A DNA stretch of 64,000 nucleotides, taken from assembly GCF_000702885.1 (NCBI RefSeq), contig NZ_JNKO01000004.1, forward strand, positions 169,261 to 233,260, read 5' to 3'. The position numbers and the translations under genes are program-made. This DNA is from Oribacterium sp. P6A1 (GTDB lineage: Bacteria > Bacillota > Clostridia > Lachnospirales > Lachnospiraceae). A model generated the notes under the pieces. It was not told where the DNA came from. It was given only the letters and a program-made list of their open reading frames with translations, and did not search any database. Of the stretch, positions 50,777 to 59,512 are shown piece after piece (within the stretch, counting starts at the first letter, position 1; each line of letters begins with the position of its first letter).

Positions 50777-52087
50777 ATGGCGAAACAAAATGTGCTGGTT
50801 TTTCCAAGTGCAACATATCCGGCGATGCAGATAATAGATTGCTTAAAGAATAATCCTAGGTTTCATGTTATTGCTGGTGGAAGTTATTCAAATCATGCAG
50901 AGTATGTATGTGACGATATAATTGATGATATTCCGTATATTATTGCCCCGGATTTTTGGTACAGTTTTGAGAAACTGATAGAAGACAGAGATATAAAATA
51001 CGTCATTCCGACAGATGAAACAGCTGCAATGTTGCTGAAAGAAAAAGAATCAGAGCTTTCGGCAGTTGTGGTATGTTCCCCATATGAAACAACGAAATTG
51101 TGTCGCTATAAGAGCTTGACTTATGAAGCGCTTAAAGGTGAAAGATATGTGCCGTTTGTATATGAGATAAATCATATTGGTGATATAAATGAATTCCCTA
51201 TATTCATAAAACCCGATAGTAGCCAAGGTTCGAAAGGAGCAGCATTAATAAAATCTAAGGAACAATTGGCGGAGATAGAAAACCTCAATGATTATGTACT
51301 ATGTGAGTATTTGCCTGGAGAAGAGTATACGGTTGATTGTTTTACAGACAAGAGTGGAAAACTTCTTTTCTGCAATCCACGAGTCAGAACCAGACTTATG
51401 AATGGGATTACTGCTCGCGGACACAATATTGATTTGACTTCTGAATTTGAAGATGTAGTAATATCCATTAATTCGAAAATTCGATTCAGAGGATATTGGT
51501 ATTTACAGCTGAAGCGAGATAAGGATGGGCGGCTGAAGTTGCTTGAGATTTGTACGAGATTTGCTGGATCTTTTGCTATAAGTAAGGGGAAAGGCGTAAA
51601 TCTTCCATTGCTTGCACTCTGTGACTTTTCTGGGCTGGATACAGAGATAGTTCAAAATGAATATGTTGTAGAGTGTGATAAGACATACATTGATCGATAT
51701 AAGCTGAACTTTGAATATAATCATGTATACATCGACTATGATGACACGGTTACTTCAAAAGAAGGCAAAGCTGTAAATCCTTATGTCATTGCATATCTTT
51801 ATGAATGTAAATACAAGGGGAATAAGATTTCATTGATTACACGGCATAAAGATACATTTAATGAAGAATTAAAAGATAGCTTTAAAAGATTATCAATATC
51901 AGAAAGTCTATTTGATGAAATAATTGAACTTCACTGGAATGAAAACAAGAAGGATATCATCAAAGAATCTGATGGCAGCATCTTTATTGACAATAGTTTC
52001 AAAGAAAGAAAAGAAATCCAAGAAGCACTTGGAATTCCAGTTTTTGATATTTCAAATATGGACTGTCTGTTTGATTGGAGATTTTAG
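50777..52087 (+). CDS. ATP-grasp ligase fused to a HAD-like domain
   Basis: 436 residues. The N-terminal 300 form an ATP-grasp enzyme (PylC/CarB-like): IFIKPDSSQGSKG is the ATP-binding loop, LCEYLPGEEYTVDCF the hinge region, and LLEICTRFAGS the metal site, where the usual Asn of EINPR is Cys-Thr. From about 316 a HAD-like domain follows, VYIDYDDTVTS (DxDxT type), SLITRHKD and IFIDNSFKE. ATP-grasp enzymes join a carboxylate to an amine or thiol. Between PglC-like and FemAB-like genes, it may activate or attach an acyl or aminoacyl group to the 4-amino sugar; that is inference. It is coupled to pglC-like and to the next gene (gap four bases). Confidence 0.75.
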   Translation: MAKQNVLVFPSATYPAMQIIDCLKNNPRFHVIAGGSYSNHAEYVCDDIIDDIPYIIAPDFWYSFEKLIEDRDIKYVIPTDETAAMLLKEKESELSAVVVCSPYETTKLCRYKSLTYEALKGERYVPFVYEINHIGDINEFPIFIKPDSSQGSKGAALIKSKEQLAEIENLNDYVLCEYLPGEEYTVDCFTDKSGKLLFCNPRVRTRLMNGITARGHNIDLTSEFEDVVISINSKIRFRGYWYLQLKRDKDGRLKLLEICTRFAGSFAISKGKGVNLPLLALCDFSGLDTEIVQNEYVVECDKTYIDRYKLNFEYNHVYIDYDDTVTSKEGKAVNPYVIAYLYECKYKGNKISLITRHKDTFNEELKDSFKRLSISESLFDEIIELHWNENKKDIIKESDGSIFIDNSFKERKEIQEALGIPVFDISNMDCLFDWRF

Positions 52088-52091
52088 ACAA

Positions 52092-53093
52092 ATGAGGGAA
52101 ATAGGCAGTGAGTTTTGGAATGTACCAACATGCAATTTAGAGAGTAAGTTATTTCCAGATTCAGTACAGTGGTTTCTTTCGGGACGAAGTGCATTACAGG
52201 CAATTATCAGTGACTTGAAAAACTGTTGCACAGTTTCGATGCCTTCATGGTGCTGTGACAGCATGGTGAAGCCCTTTATTGACGCAGGGATTAATGTTCG
52301 CTTTTATCCTGTGTACTACGATGGAGAATTAGTACAAGAGGTTAAATTTGACTCTGACATCCTATTCCTGATGGATTACTTTGGGTATTCATCCCATTTG
52401 CTAGACTTAAGTAGATATAATGGTGTGGTCATTCGTGACTTGACGCATAGTATTTTCTCTGCCACATATTCAGATGCTGATTACTATTTCGGCTCTCTCC
52501 GTAAGTGGTGTGGTGTTTTGACCGGAGGATATGCTTGGAGTAAAGATGGTCACAAGATTGAGATTGAAACAGAGCGCAACAGTGGTGAGTATATATCATT
52601 GCGTGAAATAGCAATGTCTAGGAAAGCTGAGTACATAAGCGGTTTGAGACAAGATAAGGAATACCTCAATATGTTCAATGAGGCTGAAGAGTTGTTAGAA
52701 AATGCTGGCATAGTGATGGCTGACGAAAGGGATATTAAACTGGCAATGATGCTTGATACGGACTATATAAGGGCACAGAGGAGAGCTAATGCGGCTGTAC
52801 TAAGAGCAGAATTGGATGGTATTCTCATCTTTAGTGAGATGAAAAATCAGGATACACCAATGTTTGTACCTATCCTAGTACGTGATGGTAAAAGGGATGA
52901 ACTTCGCCGCTATTTGATTAACAATGAAATATATTGTCCCGTTCATTGGCCTGTGAGTAAATATCACAAATTGGATGAGAGGACTGAATTTATATATAAG
53001 AACGAGTTAAGTCTTGTTTGCGATCAAAGATATACAAAGGAAGACATGTATCGGATGGTTGATGTAATAAAACGGTTTTGGAAGGAGGCGTAA
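52092..53093 (+). CDS. PLP-dependent DegT-like aminotransferase-fold protein
   Basis: 333 residues, short for DegT enzymes (about 370-400). It has LSGRSALQAIISDL near 28-41, VVIRDLTHSIFS with the ring-binding Asp and GSLRKWCGVLTGG with the Schiff-base lysine K138. The region between strand and lysine suits an AHBA/DegT fold with loss of some loops. It may produce an amino donor or modify the group handled by its neighbours. Start ATG 52092 lies four bases after the ATP-grasp stop; an earlier in-frame start at 51924 would overlap that gene by 160 bases and is rejected. GGAG is 12 bases upstream. Confidence 0.72.
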   Translation: MREIGSEFWNVPTCNLESKLFPDSVQWFLSGRSALQAIISDLKNCCTVSMPSWCCDSMVKPFIDAGINVRFYPVYYDGELVQEVKFDSDILFLMDYFGYSSHLLDLSRYNGVVIRDLTHSIFSATYSDADYYFGSLRKWCGVLTGGYAWSKDGHKIEIETERNSGEYISLREIAMSRKAEYISGLRQDKEYLNMFNEAEELLENAGIVMADERDIKLAMMLDTDYIRAQRRANAAVLRAELDGILIFSEMKNQDTPMFVPILVRDGKRDELRRYLINNEIYCPVHWPVSKYHKLDERTEFIYKNELSLVCDQRYTKEDMYRMVDVIKRFWKEA

Positions 53094-53095
53094 CG

Positions 53096-54148
53096 GTGCT
53101 TGCAGTTTATAACTTAGAACAGGCCGAACAGTGGGATTTTGTTGTTCGCTCCTTTAAAGAATACGATGTTTATTGGCTGAGTGGTTATGTAAAGGCTTTT
53201 CAGATACATGGCGATGGAGAGCCGTTGTTGTTTCATTATGAGAGCAGTGTATGCAGAGGCATCAATGTAGTTATGAAACGCGATGTGGCTGATGATCCAC
53301 ATTTTAAGGATAAGATAGAAAGAGACAGGTACTTCGACTTTGCTACTCCATATGGATATGGAGGATGGATTATCGAGGGGGAGGATACAGCGGGGCTTTA
53401 TGAAGCTTATAGTGAATGGATTCGTAAGAATGGGGTCATCACCGAGTTTGTTCGTTTCCATCCGATGCTCCAGAATCAGGAGAAATGTCGAGATTTCTAC
53501 AATGTCACTCAGCTAGGTGAAGTTGTTCATATGGATCTCAACAGTCCTGAGGATATATGGCAAAACATTACCAGTAAGAACCGAAATATGATTCGAAAGG
53601 CTATAAAGAATGATGTAGTTATCTACAACGGACGCTTTCCCGAAATATATGAGAAGTTCCGAGTGATCTATAACAGTACAATGGATAAAGATGATGCTGA
53701 GGAGTATTACTACTTTGAGCCTGAGTTTTACAAGTCAGTACTTACTGATCTCCCCCAAAATGCACAAATTTTCTGGGCTGAGAAAGAAGGGAAGGTGATT
53801 GCTGCTAGTATAATGCTTGCTACAAATGGGCGTATGAATTATCATCTGAGTGGAAGTCTTAGAGAGTTTAGTAATATAGCGCCCACAAACCTGCTATTGT
53901 ATCATGCCGCTCTGTGGGGGAATACGAATGGATATAAGACGTTGTATCTCGGAGGAGGGGTTGGCTCCGGGGAAGATAACTTATTTAAATTCAAACGAGC
54001 ATTCTACAGAGGCGATTTGAATCGATTTCATATTGGAAAGAAGATATATGATGTTCAGAAGTATGATATTTTATGTGAGAAAGTTATGAAAAAAAGTAAT
54101 AGCGAGAATGTAAAAGAATCTGGGTATTTTCCCGAATATAGACAATAG
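53096..54148 (+). CDS. FemAB/GNAT-like acyltransferase
   Basis: 350 residues of the FemAB/BioF2 double-GNAT type: an N-terminal half with RYFDFATPYGYGGW and EFVRFHPMLQN, followed by the central basic SKNRNMIRKAIKND segment, and a C-terminal half with YYYFEPEFY, IFWAEKEGKVIAASIML and NLLLYHAALWGNTNGYKTL, a typical acyl-donor site. FemAB proteins transfer amino acids or acyl groups to amines of lipid-linked sugars and peptides. GTG 53096 is chosen because GGAGG ends seven bases before it; TTG 53078 lies within the previous gene. Coupled to the PLP gene (two-base gap). With the ATP-grasp protein it may replace the missing PglD-type N-acetyltransferase. Confidence 0.78.
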   Translation: MLAVYNLEQAEQWDFVVRSFKEYDVYWLSGYVKAFQIHGDGEPLLFHYESSVCRGINVVMKRDVADDPHFKDKIERDRYFDFATPYGYGGWIIEGEDTAGLYEAYSEWIRKNGVITEFVRFHPMLQNQEKCRDFYNVTQLGEVVHMDLNSPEDIWQNITSKNRNMIRKAIKNDVVIYNGRFPEIYEKFRVIYNSTMDKDDAEEYYYFEPEFYKSVLTDLPQNAQIFWAEKEGKVIAASIMLATNGRMNYHLSGSLREFSNIAPTNLLLYHAALWGNTNGYKTLYLGGGVGSGEDNLFKFKRAFYRGDLNRFHIGKKIYDVQKYDILCEKVMKKSNSENVKESGYFPEYRQ

Positions 54149-54157
54149 GAATTGAAT

Positions 54158-55168
54158 ATGATAAAAGGATCACCACTGATTTCAATAGTAGTGCCCATGC
54201 ACAATTCAGAGATGTATATATCGAGATGCATCAAATCGATTATAAAGCAAGATTATGATAATTTTGAACTATTACTGATTGATGATCATTCTAGTGATGA
54301 TACGATTGGAGTTTGCCAAAAGTTTGTAGGCGATTCAAGAATTAGAATAATAATAAATGATGGGAAGAAAGGCGCTTCAGCAACTAGAAATATAGGAATT
54401 AAAAAAGCAACGGGAGCCTATTTGACGTTCATAGATTCTGATGATGTTGTTGCCCACAATTATCTAAGTACTTTACATAGAATTGCTGAGCGAAACCTTG
54501 ACTATCTTGCGACCTGCGGATACATGGATTTTTCTGACCCAGAGATTCTGTTTCAGGAAAAAGATGGAGTTGAAGAAGAATTGGTTTCATCGAGTGTGTG
54601 TATTTGTAATATTTTTTATTATCATTCGTCAGCTTGCGCCTGTCTTTTTAAGACAAATATTATAAAGCAATATAATTTATTTATGGAAGAAAAGGCGAGC
54701 TTTAATGAAGATGTATTCTTTACATGCAAATATTTGAGTATATGCAAAGGTGCAGCAATTACAAAGGATAAACTTTATGGATATTATATCAATCCTTCAG
54801 GGATAGGTGCACATAAGGATCATGCGGATTTGACATTAGCGGATGTTGATCATAGGGCTGAGGGTTATATTGCCTTACAAGATGCAATAAGATTTACAGA
54901 ACATAATGCACCTGATATGAAAAAATACATTCAAATAGGGTATGTTTTCATTGCGGCAGAGGTCAGACTTACAGCGGCAAGGGCTAATGTGCAAAATTAT
55001 ACTCATGATAAAGAGATAGCTAGATATCTGTCTGTTAAATATAGAATTTTATTTAATAAATATGGAAAGAATATTATGCAAAAGATGCTAGTAAATGGAA
55101 TTGCAATTAGCCCCAAATTTGTAAAATTCATTCTTGATGATTTAAAATTGTTATCACTTGTTAAGTGA
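54158..55168 (+). CDS. GT2 family glycosyltransferase
   Basis: 336 residues. The GT-A core has ISIVVPMHNSEMYISRCIKS, IDDHSSDDT, KKGASATRNIGIKKATG and the metal motif FIDSDDVVAHN. The C-terminal 120 residues are helical without membrane segments. The donor is not predictable. ATG 54158 with AGGA seven bases upstream is preferred to TTG 54152. It begins the AT-richer part of the locus and follows the FemAB-like gene by nine bases. Confidence 0.86.
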   Translation: MIKGSPLISIVVPMHNSEMYISRCIKSIIKQDYDNFELLLIDDHSSDDTIGVCQKFVGDSRIRIIINDGKKGASATRNIGIKKATGAYLTFIDSDDVVAHNYLSTLHRIAERNLDYLATCGYMDFSDPEILFQEKDGVEEELVSSSVCICNIFYYHSSACACLFKTNIIKQYNLFMEEKASFNEDVFFTCKYLSICKGAAITKDKLYGYYINPSGIGAHKDHADLTLADVDHRAEGYIALQDAIRFTEHNAPDMKKYIQIGYVFIAAEVRLTAARANVQNYTHDKEIARYLSVKYRILFNKYGKNIMQKMLVNGIAISPKFVKFILDDLKLLSLVK

Positions 55169-55223
55169 AATAAATAGGATGAAAGCGTAAAGTATAATTA
55201 GAAGTTGAGAGTGAGGATAGTTG

Positions 55224-56453
55224 ATGAAATATGATATTGCATTTCTGTCAGTCATCATACCAGCAGAAATGGAAAATGAAGTTAGATCAAAATCTATTCG
55301 AAGAATGGAAGATGCCGCTATCGCATGGCAAAGACATATTATTGCAGGTATAGAAGAAATAAATAATGGTCCGGTCAATATAATAAATGTATTACCAGTA
55401 GAGGCATATCCAATGGGCTACAAAGATGCAACAATTAAGAAGTATAATTTTGCACATACAGAGGGCGCTTCAGATATCAATGTTGGATTTTGCAATATTA
55501 AAATAATAAAAAGAATAGTTCAATGGTGTCCGATTTTTCGTGAAGTAGAGTTATGGGCAAGCAAGGACAATGGAATGCCTAAAGTTCTTGTTGCTTACAC
55601 TATGTATCCAGAATTTATGAGAGCTATTTCATTTGTTAAAAAGGTATATCCCGATATTACAACAATAGATATTGTTGTGGATTTACCTCAATTTATAGCA
55701 TTGGCTGAAAAACCGCTTTCACCATTAGGAAAATTATATCAACAATGGAGTGAAAAACAAGCTAAGAAGAATATACATAATGTCGATGGCATTGTTGCAA
55801 TTACCAAGCAAATGGCGCAATTAATATCAAAAGATAAGCCGTATGAGATAGTTGAAGGGATTAGTACACCTGAATTTCCCGAATTAAATCCACAAAATGA
55901 TGATAATATAAGAATAATATATGCTGGGTTGTTGCATAAAAAGTTTGGCATTATGAAACTATTGGATGCATTTGCTAGAATTGAGGAGAGCAATCTTAAT
56001 TTGGTTATATGTGGATTAGGTGAAGCTGAGGACGAAATAATATCAAGATCAAAAGATGACAATAGAATTCAGTTTCTAGGCCAGTTACCACGCGAAAAAG
56101 TGCTTGATATAATGTCTGGATGTGATGTGATTATAAATCCGAGGGAAAATACAGGAGAATATACTAAATATAGCTTCCCATCAAAAGACCTTGAGGCATT
56201 ATCATCAGGTATTCCGTTTATAGGGTATAAATTAGATGGTATTCCGGATGAATATGATCAATTCATAAATTATCCTATGAATGATTCTATAGATGCACTT
56301 GCACACTGTATTGTTAATGTTGGAAAAACATGTAATAAACAAGCACGCGAGAAAGCCAATCGTGCAAAGATTTGGATTATGGAAAATAAAAGTCCATCAT
56401 GTCAGGGAACAAAAATATTTGAGTTGATAAATCGAATTCGCTCTTCAAAGTAA
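55224..56453 (+). CDS. GT4 family glycosyltransferase (GT-B fold)
   Basis: 409 residues with two Rossmann domains. The C-terminal part has IIYAGLLHKKFGIMKLLDAF, LVICGLGEAEDEI, IQFLGQLPREKVL and the acidic NPRENTGEYTKYSFPSKDLEAL region that binds the nucleotide sugar. No membrane helix. It is a retaining transferase acting on lipid-linked acceptors. ATG 55224 has GAGG seven bases upstream; TTG 55221 is possible. AT-rich codon use. Confidence 0.87.
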   Translation: MKYDIAFLSVIIPAEMENEVRSKSIRRMEDAAIAWQRHIIAGIEEINNGPVNIINVLPVEAYPMGYKDATIKKYNFAHTEGASDINVGFCNIKIIKRIVQWCPIFREVELWASKDNGMPKVLVAYTMYPEFMRAISFVKKVYPDITTIDIVVDLPQFIALAEKPLSPLGKLYQQWSEKQAKKNIHNVDGIVAITKQMAQLISKDKPYEIVEGISTPEFPELNPQNDDNIRIIYAGLLHKKFGIMKLLDAFARIEESNLNLVICGLGEAEDEIISRSKDDNRIQFLGQLPREKVLDIMSGCDVIINPRENTGEYTKYSFPSKDLEALSSGIPFIGYKLDGIPDEYDQFINYPMNDSIDALAHCIVNVGKTCNKQAREKANRAKIWIMENKSPSCQGTKIFELINRIRSSK

Positions 56454-56475
56454 AGTAAAAAATGGGGAATACAAA

Positions 56476-57594
56476 ATGATTGTAGTAATTACAGCGAGTT
56501 CAATAGCCTTATTGCTTGTATATTTTGGGAAATATGAAAAAAGGATAAATTGGCTTAAAGTAGCCTTTATAATAACTACGTTTGTGGCTTGCATACATTA
56601 CAATTATGGCAATGACTACAAAGGCTATTTTTATAATTGGAATGTGATAAGTAAAAATTCAATCAGTGCATTGTTGGTGTTAGATAGATTTAATTTTTTT
56701 AACAACGCAAAGCCTGAAATTGGATGGATTATCTTAAATAGAATTTTTGGGTTTGAAAATGGCTTTTATTATATGGTTGCTACCATCAATATTGTGGAAA
56801 GTGTTATATGGTATAAGTTTATTAAAAGACTAGTTCCTGTGAGGATATATGTTTGGGCTTTTTTTATATATATTTTTACATATAAGTATTATCTATTGAA
56901 TTTCTCAATGATGCGGCAAGGTTTAGCTATGTCACTTTTGATTTTATCTGTGATGTACTTTATAGATGAAGACTATAAGAGGACCTTCATAATTATTGCA
57001 ATTGCAAGTAGTTTGCATACCTCAGCTGCAGTGATTATACCATTTCTGATTATATGTAAATTTGAAGAGAAAATTAATTTTAGAGTTTTTGGAACTATAG
57101 TGCTGGTAATTACGTTCCTGCTTTTTTTATTATCTAACTTATCAAGTGGAATTTTCAATTTAATTATATCTTTATCGGTGTTTGAAGATTATAAAAGGTT
57201 TTATGCAGGACGTTTATCAACGAATTCGATTGGGTTTGGTTTTTTGTTATTAGTAGTTCCATATGTAGTTATGATTTATTTTATGATATTTAAGCCAAGA
57301 GTTCTTTCAAAAGAAGAGAAATGTCTGGTTATTTTAGCATATATTGCGTTATTGACTAAGCCATTTGAATTTGTTGGTGCAGCGTTGATATCGAGAATTG
57401 GTTATAATTTCTCGATGTTTGATATTGCAATTGTTCCAATTATATATAAGAAAATCAACAAACAGATACCCAGAATGATGTTATTCTTTGTATTGGTATT
57501 TATTACTATCTACACATATGTTGCTTTTTTTAATGACCCAACTTACCATGATTCATTTGCTGAATTTCATACAATATTTGAATTACTCAAATAA
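56476..57594 (+). CDS. EpsG family polysaccharide polymerase
   Basis: 372 residues with about ten membrane helices. The EpsG signature is present: IHYNYGNDYKGYFYNW near 38-53, then GWIILNRIFG, FSMMRQGLAMSLLILSV and the SLHTSA motif (about 176-181). EpsG proteins are the Wzy-like polymerases of Gram-positive exopolysaccharide loci. With the GT4 genes on both sides and the flippase at 61764, this would serve one complete Wzy-type route. GGGG precedes ATG by 11 bases. Confidence 0.88.
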   Translation: MIVVITASSIALLLVYFGKYEKRINWLKVAFIITTFVACIHYNYGNDYKGYFYNWNVISKNSISALLVLDRFNFFNNAKPEIGWIILNRIFGFENGFYYMVATINIVESVIWYKFIKRLVPVRIYVWAFFIYIFTYKYYLLNFSMMRQGLAMSLLILSVMYFIDEDYKRTFIIIAIASSLHTSAAVIIPFLIICKFEEKINFRVFGTIVLVITFLLFLLSNLSSGIFNLIISLSVFEDYKRFYAGRLSTNSIGFGFLLLVVPYVVMIYFMIFKPRVLSKEEKCLVILAYIALLTKPFEFVGAALISRIGYNFSMFDIAIVPIIYKKINKQIPRMMLFFVLVFITIYTYVAFFNDPTYHDSFAEFHTIFELLK

Positions 57595-57621
57595 AATCAT
57601 CATAAAGGAAGGGGTGTTTGT

Positions 57622-58869
57622 GTGAAAATACTATGGATTTGTAATAAGATGCCACAGCCTTTAGCCAAACTGCTGAGTATAAATGTTTCTGCATTTGGAG
57701 GGTGGTTAGACTACTTGTTTCAACGAATAATGGAATCTTCGGAAGTCGAATTTGTGATTGCGTTTCCTGGGAAGACTTTTTATCATGAAAAAACTGATTT
57801 GATTTCCTATTATTCATTTAAGGAAGATAGTAATACAGGTTTTCAGCCTATTATTGAAAATGAATCACCAGATGTTATTCATATTTGGGGGACTGAGTTT
57901 ATTCATAGTTATAATGCTCTTAAAGCAGCTAATCAAGCTGGATTAAATGATCGATGTATTATTTCTATTCAGGGGCTTGTCTCGATATATGGGAAATATC
58001 ATTACACAGAGGGCTTACCTAATAGAGTCATAAATAATTATATGCCTAGAGATTTATTTAGGCCTTCTAGTGTTATCCAAGGGAAGAAGGACTATTTAAA
58101 AAAAGGACAATATGAAATAAAATCTATCCAATTGGTGCCGTATGTAATAGGGAGAACGGATTGGGATAGGGCTATTTCTTATTTGATGAATCCAAAATTG
58201 AAGTACTATCACTGTAATGAATGTCTAAGAGATAGTTTCTATCACCAAAAGTGGGAAATTGATAGTATAGAGAGACATTCTATATTCGTAAGTCAGAGTG
58301 ATTACCCAATAAAAGGATTTCACTATATGCTAGATGCGTTGAACTATATTGTTAGATATTATCCAGATGTTGTACTTTACACAACAGGAAAAGACTTATT
58401 GCATCTTAGTGTGATTGATCAGCTCAAGATAACAACATATCAAAGATATATTATTCAATTGATAAAAAAATATGGCTTAGAAGAACATGTGCGATTTCTT
58501 GGAACACTTTCCGAAAGTGATATGTGTGCTAGGTATTGTAAATCTCATGTGTTTGTTACTCCTTCGACTATAGAGAATTCTCCGAATTCGCTAGGAGAAG
58601 CTATGATGTTAGGTTGCCCAGTTGTATCGGCGGATGTCGGAGGCGTTAAAAATATGATGGAGCATGGGAAGGAAGGCTTTGTTTATCAATCATCGGCCCC
58701 CTATATGTGTGCTTATTACGTAATGTTGTTATTTGAAAGTAATGAGCTTGCTGTTTCATTTTCTAGAGCAGAGAGAGAGCATGCAAAGAAGATATTTGAT
58801 AGAGATACTAACTATAATGAACTTATTGGAATATATAATGATATTATCATCAATAGTCAGGATAAATGA
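57622..58869 (+). CDS. GT4 family glycosyltransferase (GT-B fold)
   Basis: 415 residues. The N-terminal domain starts KILWICNKMPQPLAKLL and the C-terminal GT1 domain has GFHYMLDALNYIVRYYPDV, VRFLGTLSESDM and the donor site VTPSTIENSPNSLGEAMMLG followed by GCPVVSADVGGVKNM. The start codon is GTG (57622) with GGAAGGGG upstream. It is the last gene before a 640-base gap, so an operon may end here although no terminator is visible. Confidence 0.88.
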   Translation: MKILWICNKMPQPLAKLLSINVSAFGGWLDYLFQRIMESSEVEFVIAFPGKTFYHEKTDLISYYSFKEDSNTGFQPIIENESPDVIHIWGTEFIHSYNALKAANQAGLNDRCIISIQGLVSIYGKYHYTEGLPNRVINNYMPRDLFRPSSVIQGKKDYLKKGQYEIKSIQLVPYVIGRTDWDRAISYLMNPKLKYYHCNECLRDSFYHQKWEIDSIERHSIFVSQSDYPIKGFHYMLDALNYIVRYYPDVVLYTTGKDLLHLSVIDQLKITTYQRYIIQLIKKYGLEEHVRFLGTLSESDMCARYCKSHVFVTPSTIENSPNSLGEAMMLGCPVVSADVGGVKNMMEHGKEGFVYQSSAPYMCAYYVMLLFESNELAVSFSRAEREHAKKIFDRDTNYNELIGIYNDIIINSQDK

Positions 58870-59512
58870 TGCCGATTATTCAATATTATAATTTGGTAAT
58901 GGCAGCTTAGATAAAAAGATTATCGTACCAAGCAAACAATTGAGATTCTATTTGAATTATACAAAAAATCATTATCAATAATTATATATATTGTTATAAG
59001 TATTCACTGTGCGAGTTATACTAATGCTAATTTTAAGATTTTTAGTACCATCTAATTGTTGAATTAGTTAAATGTCTGTAGCCGTATTTGTGTTAGAAAT
59101 AATGAGATTTGGTTTCTCTACCATTATTGTACAAGAACTTATTTCTCGAGCCGAATAGAGAAAGTATTTTTTTACATTTCCCTAGGTTTATGTTTCATCA
59201 CCCCACTGTTATGCTTAGTGATTATACACATTGACGCCTACTTCATTGCATAATATTACACAAATAGTATTTATTATTACTGTAATAATCATACTATTTG
59301 TGTTTGACAATGTTTATGTCTAATTAAAAGACTGCAACTTCTTTTAGAAGCACCGCCAATAATAAAAGACAAATAGCTAGAGGCAAAGATAATCACCGTA
59401 AATGAAGATATTATGTCAAAATGATAGTATCTTTTGAATATTTTGTTGCGTGCATATCTATTATCTATCAATAAATCATTTCGGAAAAATAGTTAAAAAT
59501 GAAGGAATAGCA
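58870..59512. other. long AT-rich gap inside the polysaccharide locus
   Basis: About 640 bases, very AT-rich, with no supported gene on either strand. It holds one long inverted repeat (59259-59302). I see no clear terminator. The gap may mark a junction between two separately acquired blocks or a decayed gene. Confidence 0.5.
59259..59302. repeat. 44-bp imperfect palindrome
   Basis: CACAAATAGTAT (59259-59270) pairs with ATACTATTTGTG (59291-59302), and inside it ATTATTA pairs with TAATAAT around CTG. Only three bases besides the centre are unpaired. It lacks a T tail and is not next to a gene end. Confidence 0.8.

Noticed and set aside
51924..52091. Longer N-terminus for the PLP protein
   Set aside because: It would overlap the ATP-grasp/HAD gene by more than 160 bases and the extra residues are basic nonsense; ATG 52092 fits the tight operon spacing.
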